64,000 nucleotides of DNA from Pholis gunnellus (Eukaryota > Chordata > Actinopteri > Perciformes > Pholidae): positions 14,861,133-14,925,132 of the forward strand of contig OU342804.1 of the NCBI GenBank assembly GCA_910591455.2, written 5' to 3'. The notes beneath the pieces are model-generated. The model was not told the DNA's origin, ran no database searches, and worked only from the letters and a program-made list of their open reading frames with translations. Below are positions 54,718-64,000 of the stretch, in pieces. Every line of letters begins with the position of its first letter. Position 1 is the first letter of the stretch. The translations under genes were made by a program, and so were the position numbers.

Positions 54718-55844
54718 TCTTTGAATGATAAGCCAGGTGATATTTCTAATTTACAACAACCCGCAAGAAAAGACCATAAACCAGCAATGAATTGATCGTA
54801 CTAACAAGTATTGTCTGTGTATCTAAAGCCTCGCTTATCTGCACAAATGCACTATTCCCTCAGTTTTGGTTTGCTAAAAGTGCAGCTGTTTTGGGAAATT
54901 CTGTTACGTTTTAATAGTGAAAGAACATTACTGTAACTTGTTTTCATAGATTTACATTTTAAGTAGGAATGACTTTGCTTGGGGCTGAGAACCAGACATG
55001 ACGGGGATGCCTTTTATGGAATTAGTTAATAATAACAGAAAAATATTATCCAGGGCCTTATCCTTTAAAATGAGATTATGCCATTCATGATTAATGTAAA
55101 AGTAAAACTGTGGACAAAATGACAGATATTTAGCAAATATCAACAGCCATTTCCAAACTCATCATTTTGAGACGAGGCCCATCTACCAGGACAGCACATA
55201 TGTTTCTACTACATGCCATCAGCAGAAGATGCAGCTTTATCCTCTTCTTCTCTGAGCTACTTGCGTATCTCCTCTCCTCTGGTTTTTACATAATTCATAT
55301 CCCAGAAATCTGTTTTGCCAGACACTAAAGCGTGGGCTTTCAACTTCTGTTAGTGTCTGCATTTTTCTATATCAGGCTACTGAAGCTACCTGTGATGTTG
55401 AAAAATTAATCGAAGGGGCCAAATGCACCAACTAGTCGCGCGTGAGGAAAGGACAAGCTAATGCTATTTCAGAATAGTCAAGTTAGCCACGATAACCGCC
55501 GAACGCTCTTCTTGGGTAATATTTCATACGGGCTCTGCTCTCAACTTCATCATACATCTGCCTCCATGAATCCATCACATTCTCTCTCTGTATTGTAGCT
55601 GCGACACTCTGTGTGGTTTACCTCCTATTCTTGATTGAGCATTTGTGCAGATCCACAAACACACAGTCACACAAACACATGTCAGTGGTATTATTCACAC
55701 ATAGACAAACAAGATGTACACAGTGATGATATACAAAAAGATAAAGGCAGGGAGTGCAAGAGGATTTTCTCAGTTAATGCTGTTAAACTTTTAGACATAT
55801 TGAGTTGAAATGGGTGATGTGTGAGTAGGGACAATACGAATGAG

Positions 55845-55884
55845 TGTGTGTGTGTGTATGTGTGAGAGAGAGAGAGAGAGAGAG

Positions 55885-55927
<43 letters not shown>
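55845..55927. repeat. (GT)n(GA)n compound microsatellite
   Basis: A short GT run passes into about 32 GA units interrupted once by CA. Confidence 0.95.
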
Positions 55928-55932
<5 letters not shown>

Positions 55933-56194
55933 GGGAGTATGATATCAACAGAATAAATCAATACAGAATGAGGAAGGAGAAAAAGTGTGTTTGTCCTGTT
56001 TGGGTTGTTCATTAGGCTCATGTCTCCTATTGAAAGCTGAGACTATCACACAGTGTGTGTTGTGCAGAATGTGTGGTCTGAAGGATGGTATGGTACTTGA
56101 GAAATCTGGGTAGGGGTTTCCCAGGACATTTAAGTGTAGAAATGATCTGATGATGGAGAAAAAAAAATCTGTGCTGAGATCGAAACAAGACTAA

Positions 56195-56830
56195 GAGTCT
56201 TTAGCCATGCTAGTGGCTATGTGAGGCTGCTCTTGAAACTATTATGCTGATAATGCTAGCATGTCGATGTTTCATAGTTAAACTTTTATGTGTTAGCATG
56301 CTAACATTTGCTAATTAGCACTAGATACAAAGTGCTGAGGCTGATGAGAATCTCATTAGATTTGCAGGTATTTAGTCATTAACCACATTTGACAAAATTA
56401 AATCTTGACCTGATGTTGGTCGTAGACGAAAGGTCAAGGGATCAAACTTATTACAATTCATCCATGAATGTGTATACCAAATTGAATATCCATTTGTCAA
56501 AAGTTGTTGAGCTTTTTTGATTAATAACAAAAACAAATGTCAAGCACAAGAAAGACAAGTCAGGAGGTCACCGAAATAGACAGAAGGGTTGATCCGTCTG
56601 TGCACAATGGATAGCTGTACCAATTTATTTTTTTTCACTCCATGTATCCTCCAGGCAACTTGAATATTCGAGACAAATTTTATGACAAATCATTCAAAGG
56701 TTTATCACAAATATCAATCTCATTGTGGAGCTAGAAGAATGTTCGGGGAATCACCAGCATAGGATTTATCATCTGGGGACCACAAATGTCCGTATATCTC
56801 ATTTGGGTAATATTACTGAAATAATGGAAA
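56195..56830 (+). repeat. dispersed fish repeat, copy 2 (longest)
   Basis: The segment begins near TTTAGCCATGCTAGTGGC and runs through GTTAGCATGCTAACATTTGC, GCTGAGGCTGATGAGAATCT, GCAGGTATTTAGTCAT, GTCAAGGGATCAAACTTATT and GGATTTATCATCTGGGGACC. The order matches the copies at 6.7 and 34.4 kb. This copy preserves the most of the unit, about 630 bp. No ORF. Confidence 0.78.
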
Positions 56831-57033
56831 TGATGAAATATTGTTTTACTGATCAGTCAACCCTGCCTTATGTTTTTTTTTACAGAAATTGAATTGTATT
56901 TATTCTAAAATAATTCTAATAAATTTTAAAATATAGTATTAAACTATGCTTCCTATAATCGTACAGTACACTTACCCCTCTTAATAATCAAAATCAATAA
57001 ACTGGTCATAACAGCAGCTCTGTGTTACTGCAG

Positions 57034-57034
<1 letters not shown>

Positions 57035-57071
<37 letters not shown>
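57035..57071. repeat. poly-G tract, 37 bp
   Basis: Thirty-seven consecutive G between GTTACTGCAGC and TACCCGG. Such runs form G-quadruplexes and are often mis-sized in assemblies. Confidence 0.9.
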
Positions 57072-57072
<1 letters not shown>

Positions 57073-59035
57073 ACCCGGTCTCTCTCCGTGCCACAGCGCA
57101 CAGAGCTGTCCCCGCTCAGAAAATACCGGCAAAGGACTTTGCAAAAGTTTGGATACTTCGCTTTAGACTTAGGACATGGATAGGGTTGTAATTGTTTATT
57201 GCTAGAATAATTCTATATACAGTTTATAAAGCATTCTTTAAATTAAATCCACTGACATTTCACCAGCTGTAAATTCTCTAAACGGGCACTTTATTAAAGG
57301 TAGCAGGTTGTTTCAGTCCCTTCACATTAATTTTTCTGATGGATTTTGACTTACTATATTTTAACATTTCAGTTAATGTAAATGTTTCTGCCCACAAACT
57401 CCTTTGTGGCTTTACTTTCACTGTGACGACATTAACAATTTTTTAATTTATTTAAAGAGCAGACTTCTTGTGAATTTATCTGCCACAGGAAAACAGGAAG
57501 GGCTACCAAGCACTTATATGGTAAATATTTAGATTAGGTTAAATTTAAATAGCTTTCAATACAGTCACTATTGCCAGATTTAGCAGTGAAACTTAACACA
57601 CTCTGTAATGGCACTGCTTTAGTCCATAACGGTTTTCTGTGGCTAATTACACAGCGTACACAGATAACATCTCTTAAACGCTATATTATATGGAGTCTTA
57701 CAGTGTCATGAAACGTAAGCAAACACCCAAGCTGCTCCACAGCAGACCCCTTAACACTGGCCTGTTGAGATATTTTAGACTGAGCGCAGTGAGAGATGAG
57801 GGTTGAGGTAGCGGTGTATGGGGGTTGAGCTGCCTCCCACAGGAGACTGTGACGCCTAAACAAATTCGATAAACTAACCTTGTTACCCTCAAGTCGCTTG
57901 GCACTGGCCTCCATAATAACCCCCTTCCATTCAAAACAATAGCTTAAGCAGACAGGCAAGACAGGTTGTGCATAATATAGACACTGATGTGCACATATGT
58001 TGCCACACTGAAAGCCACAAGTGCACACACACACACGCATGCACATGGAGTATAATGAATGAGTGGTTGTGAATGGACGGCTGTGTGCACTTAGCTCAGG
58101 GTGCAGCCAGCCTCGGCCACAAAATGATGAATTGACAGCAGCTTGTAGTAGAGCCTGACAGGCCCTGGATCACGGGAGAGGAGAATAGTACTGTGCGGTG
58201 CAGGAGAGCTGAGGAGAGAAGATGGTTGTGGGGAACAATTTAGAAGGGAGGAGAGAAAAGGAGGACTCTGTGGGGAAGGTGATGAAGCATGCAGCTCAGG
58301 TTTCCTGTCTCTGATGTAAGGCCAGCCTGGATCGATGGCTCCGCTGGGGCCCGGCCAGCACACTCCAACCTGCCTGCTCTCTACAACTCTCCACTCACCC
58401 TCCCTTTGTCTCTATCCTTATCTCCTTTTATTTTTCTCTCGCTGTTGTCATATGTCATCCTCTCCACTACTCTCTCCATCTCTGGTCTCAGTCATGATGA
58501 AGGCCACGCAGCTCGATGGCAACTACTGTACTGTTAGCAATAATCCATCTATTCTTGCCTTATTCACTCGTGTAAAATCCCCCCCCCTGCAACATATTTC
58601 TGTCTTTATATGTTTGCAATACTTGAAATATCGGGAGTCTTTACTAACATCCTGGGCAGGAAATGTAGGTTACAAGCTCAGTGTAGGTGAGTAAATTAGA
58701 GGTAGACTGATCCAGTAAAGTCAGTGCAAACAGGAAGTAGTTATTGAAATACTGTTATTGCTTTGTTCTTTCTGTGCAGTTCTCCCTTAAAATCTTTGTA
58801 ATACTAATATAAATATAAATGCTTCAAATAGTTAAGAGTTCGTGACCAACCACTGCCAAAAGTACCTAATCTGCTGCGGTGTCTATCGAAGCAAAAAATG
58901 TCCAATTACAATTGCGATTTTTTTTTTGGGCAAATATCATGCAGTGCATCCACAGAATTGTTAAGCTCATACTGGCTATTTGAGATTGCTTTGGCAAGGA
59001 AGCCAAAAACATTTTCAACCCTTTTTTTTTAGTTA
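57072..59035. other. non-coding DNA, no gene seen
   Basis: Unique DNA with a CT-rich patch at 58380-58490 and short homopolymers (T8-T9 at about 58918 and 59022). No supportable gene. Confidence 0.5.
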
Positions 59036-59205
59036 CAAGGGCGGTGGTTCCATCCCCGGATCCTCCCGAGATAGGCAGGCAAGCACCTTGCACGGCAGCT
59101 CCGCCACAATCGGTGTAATAAAGTGTGTGTGAATGGGTGAATGAAAGGCAAATTGGAAAGTGTTTTGTCCAGTAAATTAGAACGGCGCTATATTAATGGA
59201 GTCAT
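59036..59205 (+). repeat. tRNA-derived SINE copy, degenerate
   Basis: GGCGGTGGTTCCATCCCCGG matches the B-box region of a tRNA-derived head. GTGTGAATGGGTGAATG, GGCAAATTGGAAAGTGTTTT and GGCGCTATATTAATGGAGTC then follow in the order typical of an abundant fish SINE body and tail (…GGCGCTATATAAATGCAGTCCATTT). The A-box end is missing, so the copy is 5'-truncated. Confidence 0.7.
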
Positions 59206-62200
59206 TTTTTGCCACAACTCTTATGCTGCATTTAAATTCTGGTGCAGGTGCGGCCTTCAAGAGTACCGAGGACCAAGTTTAGTTGCCATTTTATCTGTAT
59301 AATGAGGTACTAATTCATTGTAAAGCTTACAGTAAACACATACACAATGACTCACGCTTGTAACCATGTTGATATAGGGATGGGGGCATTAATATAATCA
59401 TTGTTTAACTTTACAGTTTATGATACAGTTTGATCATTATTTACTCATAATACAACTAGGTTGGTAGTTTAAAATCCAGACATATGTTAGCTAAACATTT
59501 TGCTGTCATATTAATCACAATCATCAGTTTCAACATTGGTAATATAGTTTTTTTGTGTTTTCCTGTAGCTATTTTCTATCTGTGCAGTGGAAAATCTCTG
59601 ATGTCCTTGTATAAATTAACAACGAAATAACCAGTAGAAGCCAATGGTAGCTTCTCTGGGATGAGTGACTTCTGAACACCTACTCTTCTTTTTTTAACCG
59701 GAAGCTCTGTTGTAACACAAGCAGCATTATGACAGACAGAGGAGAATCTACAGGGTTAAAATAAAACAAGCAACACTCGGGCTGCGTCTGACTGGCTGCC
59801 ATTTGTATTGAGACAAATGGCTTTTTAATAGCCTTCAGGGATTGATACTAATCTAAGAAGGCTGGTCTGGCTCTTTCTCTCAGTGTGGGCTAAAACACCA
59901 GATTGGGTGGCAACTGGTGCAGGCAGCCCACCAATGTAGGTCTTCAGAATGCCACCCAAAGAGAATCCACTTGTAAAAATGAAGTGTGTTAATTCACAAA
60001 TTATTCATAGTGTTGTAAAATCATACAGTAAGTTTCCGCAGGGGTCAAAGCCTTTCAAACTACTGACAACACATCATTCCTGCTACAAATACATTTCATA
60101 TTTAAATGTGCGCTACACTATAAATATATTACAGCATATAATTAGGACAAAGGGCAGTGCACGTTCTACTGGAAACCATAACAAAAGATTCCATTTCAGT
60201 GTAGATTTTCTGTGTATAGTGACAACAGCCATGGTGCTGAAGGAGCCCTGTCCCTCCTTGTCCTCATTAAGTCCTGTTGTAGCCCGTTAGCAGACACGAG
60301 ACTGAGGAAGCTATTGTTAGGTGGACTGACTCTGGAGTTGTCATGGAAAAACTCTAGTCTCATCTGTCAACAGGAGGATAAGTGTTTCAAAACTAAACAC
60401 ACGCTGCTCAGACAGCTAGCCTCCATAACACCTTTAACATATACATGCTTGTCTCAAATGTTGTTTAAATGGTTGCAAGATGAAACTAAAATGCACATGA
60501 ACCCTTAATATTAGCTTGTTATATATGGATATGGACAGCAAGCTTTATCTAATCTGAGAGTCAGTATTATCTCACTGGTTCTTTACAAATAAACAATGAA
60601 AGTTATTTAGTGTGAAGTCTCCCCACTTAGCTTTATTTATTGCTCTTTACTGTGTCTTCAATTTGAGGTTAGTGATACATTTCCGGCTAATGAGCTGTAA
60701 CAATGGTAAATTAGTGGCCTGTAAATTGATAGGATACTGGAAAATGAAGACAAGTATCTGAGCAGAGGAGTGAGCATAGTGGTTTTGGCAGAGGATAATA
60801 TCTTTTAGTATAAATATGAACATGATATGACAAGGAACCATAGTTTTAAGTGGAAATATTTAAATGCAGTTATAAAATGTAAGATGTAACATAGGCAGTT
60901 AATTAAAAATATTCATGAATACCTTTTGGAACTACATTTCCTAGAGCATTAATGTACAATATTTGAATCAGTCTAACAAGAAAAATTATAGCTCTCACAA
61001 TAGATATGAGTGATATTACATTTACATTAAATCATTTGTAATTTAATAATACAATTAACTGTAATTTCAGTATGTAATGTTCTTTTTTTGCTAGGGTCAC
61101 ATATAAAATATATTTTCTACAAAGTCAATTGCAATGATTAAAAACATGTTCTGTTGTTGCTGAAATTCAAAGCAGTTTGCGAGAAAGTCAAAATTCTCTA
61201 ATTGTCTAACCACGCGTTTGGAGATTTGACGTAGAGATATGAGGTTTCCTCCCGCTGCAGAGATGATATGAGCCTTGGCAAACTGCAGCACAATGAGAAG
61301 GCCTCTCTCTTACCATTTGTGTGGGTGTGGATGGCTTCTTGTCATGGCCTTATCTAAACCTATCTGACACCTAACATAACCATAGCCGACACGTCAGTGC
61401 TGATAGCACATGAGAGAGCAGTCAGAACTCATCTCGCATAGAGATCCGCTCCCTTGTGTTTGTGGTCTGCTTTCATTTCCTCACAAATACACAGTGAGGT
61501 GCCCGTCCGCACCGGCTGCGCCAGCTTGCACTGGCTCCATAAATATTTAACCTAAAAAAAAACAAGATGTCAAGAAGCCTTGACTGAAACTCCAGCAAAT
61601 AATTCATACCATCTGCTGTCAAACACGTCCTGGATCTAAGAGTGCAGGGTGGGTTGGTATCTGTACGAAGAGGTACTGCAAGGACAGGAACAGAGGGATA
61701 TATTGTGTTGGTCTGTGCATGCTGCCTGATGTACTTACATGCGGTTGTGCTGTGGCTGCATACCTAAGGCTGGAGGCGATTTACCAAAACCAAGGAGCTG
61801 TGTGCAGGAAGTTAAATAGACAAGAAGACGAATGTGGACTTCACCTTAGGCAACAGGTTTCTTGCCAATCTGTTGACAGACCAGTGGCAGCCCAAGGCCT
61901 CAGAGAGAGACCCTGCCATATATTTAACAGTGTAGGGGTCTATAGAGTGGAAGCAGTTGATGGGAGGAGAGAAATGGGTGACGACTAATGTTGGCATCCG
62001 CAGCAGCTGAGCAACAGCCACAGTAAAAGGCGTGAAAAAGGTTAAGTGAAAGCCAGTGAGAACACATTGACTGGGATAAAATTGGCTGCAGAAGCTAACA
62101 CAGCGCTCATTCACAGTGAGTTGGCCAACGTGGCTGCTGGCCTCGGATAAGCAGCGACCAATATCAACCGGTCTATTACCTTCCTTTTCATCCTTTATCC

Positions 62201-63468
62201 CTATCAATTGCTTTCTCTTCCTGTTTTATCTTTCCCTCTCACATTTCAATATCTTTCTTGCTATCCCTCTTGAGCCCCTTCCCCACATTCGCACTAAATC
62301 AATTTTCAAGAACGGGTGTTAAGACGGAGCAGCAACACCTCCTAGTAAAGCACATGCAAAGTTACAAAGCTCTTACTGTACATGACAGCATAATATCTGA
62401 GCCTCCACAGTGAATGTCTGAAACTTTTTTATTCTCAAAGTACAATATGTTGTCTGAAAAATCACACCTTGAGGACAAAATGATGATAAACTGCGGTGTT
62501 GGCGTGGTAAATCATCTTTTCCAAAAGATGGACGTGAAATTGTGTGCAATAGGCAGTACTGTATACTGTACAGTGCATATTTAGTTTGAGAGGAGATGTA
62601 ACCTTATAAGATTTTTGTGTTTCACTTGTGGTATTTCTATTCTACTTTTAAAAATGTATTGTCAAAAAGAAAATTATTCAGCCTAAGCTACAATTTCAAC
62701 TAGTGGTTGCATTAAGAACCACTAATCTTCAGGGCTACCCAACCTTAATCATATTTTCAGTAGGGTATTCATGTTTAGTGAGCTTCAGCTGAGATATTCA
62801 CACTTGTGTTGGCTTCAGTGAAGCATGCAGGTGTGTTAAAGGCTGTTTATACAGTGCTGCTGCGTCTGGGAGCGAGCCTCTGGTGGGCCAGCAGGGAGCT
62901 CTTGTAGATCTCCGCCCATTACGTCTGACTGATCTCTGTCTCATCACACTGCCTCGCTGACTGAGAGGATGTTGGTGCGGTTGCTTAGTCCACAGGGGGC
63001 CGTCTCATAGGCAATGCATGCATGCATACAAATAAACATACTGTACCCATTTGTAGTACTGACGTGTGATGACCTTTAGTTGATTTCTCTCTGTCACTAC
63101 ATCATAACCCATCATGCCATGGCCAAAGTTGATGGTGACCTAAGGGCATCCCCTATACCAGAGATAAAATAACCTTACTTTTCACAAAGAGTTCTCACAG
63201 GGGTATACAAATCTGCACAAATAGACAGACCCTCTACATAAAAGACTCTGTCATGTGACATATTCTCCCTTTACACTGCAAAAATGAAGTGTGGAGCATT
63301 GGCTCTGGCTCTACCAGGCAGAAACATCCTGGTCGCTAATGTGTTACAGCCAGCCAACCATCCAGGAGACAGTGGCCAGTGGAGCAGATAATCACATCAT
63401 CTGAGTGAGACCTGCACTGCCCGGCGATGCCTCTAATGCTGCTGCTGATGATGAAGATAATGCTGATG
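59206..63468. other. non-coding DNA, no gene seen
   Basis: AT-rich to balanced unique DNA. A 131-codon ORF on the minus strand at 61812-62207 and a 113-codon ORF at 59949-60290 show no recognisable protein or splice context. Nothing else identified. Confidence 0.45.
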
Positions 63469-63494
63469 CCCCCCCCCCCCCCCCCCCCCCCCCC
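63469..63494. repeat. poly-C tract, 26 bp
   Basis: Twenty-six consecutive C following GATGATGAAGATAATGCTGATG. It generates a spurious poly-Pro/poly-Gly ORF on each strand. Confidence 0.9.
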
Positions 63495-63589
63495 GCTGCC
63501 CAACAAAAGAAGGTGTGTGTTCCTGTGTGTGTATTTAATGGTTATAAAATGGTGATTGTAAGTACAAATGAACACATTTCCTTATAAAC

Positions 63590-63601
63590 ATAAATAAATA
63601 A

Positions 63602-63651
<50 letters not shown>

Positions 63652-63701
63652 ATATATATACAGTATGTGTGTGTGGTGCCTGTGTGTGTGTGTGTGTGTG
63701 T
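63590..63701. repeat. (AAAT)n-(AT)n-(GT)n compound satellite
   Basis: AAAT units pass into about 18 AT units, then alternating GT and AT blocks, and end in a GT run at 63682-63701. Confidence 0.93.
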
Positions 63702-64000
63702 ATAGAGGGTTTGGATTAAATACACAAACCAGTAAAGAGAGGCAGTTAGACAAATGGACACTTATGATGTCTGCAAAGTGTGTGTATAAATGTCACATGC
63801 CGTATGTGTGTAAAGTGCTGCCACAATGAATGTGTGTGTTTGTAAGTGTGTACGTGCATGTTTGTCAGGGGTTCCACATGTGCCTGCCTGTTTGTCAGAC
63901 CACTGCTTTATAAGGAAATGTGTTTATTTTTACCTCCAATTAAAATGTCTTCTTTGAGCTGAGTAATCATTTTCACTGAGCCCGAGTGATGATCTAAGCA
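63702..64000. other. GT-rich non-coding end of window
   Basis: Only short GT-rich words and no supportable gene. Confidence 0.5.

Noticed and set aside
61812..62207. 131-codon minus-strand ORF
   Set aside because: No domain, no flanking splice or promoter signals, and the opposite strand is equally open.
41122..63701. Repeat arrays that could be mistaken for a CRISPR or satellite system
   Set aside because: All are 1-2 bp or 4 bp microsatellites with no repeat-spacer structure.

Overview
The window is nuclear DNA from a ray-finned fish, most likely a percomorph teleost. Genes are split by GT-AG introns that are mostly 80 to 1500 bp long. The proteins are vertebrate orthologues, and the non-coding DNA is AT-rich and full of short DNA transposons, SINE relics, CA/GT and GA/CT microsatellites and a dispersed repeat family with recurring GCTAACATGCTAA motifs. 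No bacterial, viral or CRISPR-like content was seen.

Layout. (1) Positions 2-5204, + strand: the 3' part of an alpha-kinase gene, called alpk3 (large low-complexity exon, Ig-like domain, alpha-kinase domain, basic Ser/Pro tail). It is followed by a UTR carrying a 248-bp inverted-repeat element. (2) About 6.1-12.3 kb: gene-free, with relic repeats. (3) 12458-16545, +: complete sec11a (signal peptidase catalytic subunit, 179 aa, 6 coding exons) with a GC-box/ETS-type promoter. (4) 17884-20181: a 2.3-kb DNA transposon with CACTG...CAGTG ends, TA duplication and a two-exon ORF remnant, with a hAT end nested in it. (5) 21388-22163, +: complete nmb (neuromedin B precursor, 135 aa) with a TATA box. 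(6) 26341-29785, +: complete tspan3 (tetraspanin-3, 253 aa, 7 coding exons) with a CRE/E-box/CCAAT promoter. (7) 32446-39030, - strand: complete pstpip1 (F-BAR plus SH3 adaptor, 15 coding exons, 426 aa), convergent with tspan3 and carrying three hairpin/TIR elements in introns. (8) 39-64 kb: 25 kb with no supportable gene, holding microsatellites, long poly-G and poly-C runs, a SINE, another dispersed-repeat copy and a few segments that look like candidate regulatory DNA.

The gene order alpk3-sec11a-nmb and tspan3-pstpip1 matches two blocks of human chromosome 15q24-q25 that are separate in human, so the window preserves or re-joins that ancestral linkage. The genes do not form a functional pathway. 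They are a sarcomere/nuclear-envelope pseudokinase candidate, an ER protease subunit, a neuropeptide, a membrane scaffold and a haematopoietic cytoskeletal adaptor.

The most notable points are: loss of both conserved kinase aspartates in the alpk3 domain; a recent 225-bp in-frame tandem duplication in its large exon; and a cluster of structurally intact miniature transposons (hAT with 8-bp TSD, TAA-flanked, TTAA-flanked), two of them sitting about 30 bp from pstpip1 splice donors. I found no clearly new biological system. All names rest on reading protein similarity by eye; no database search was run.
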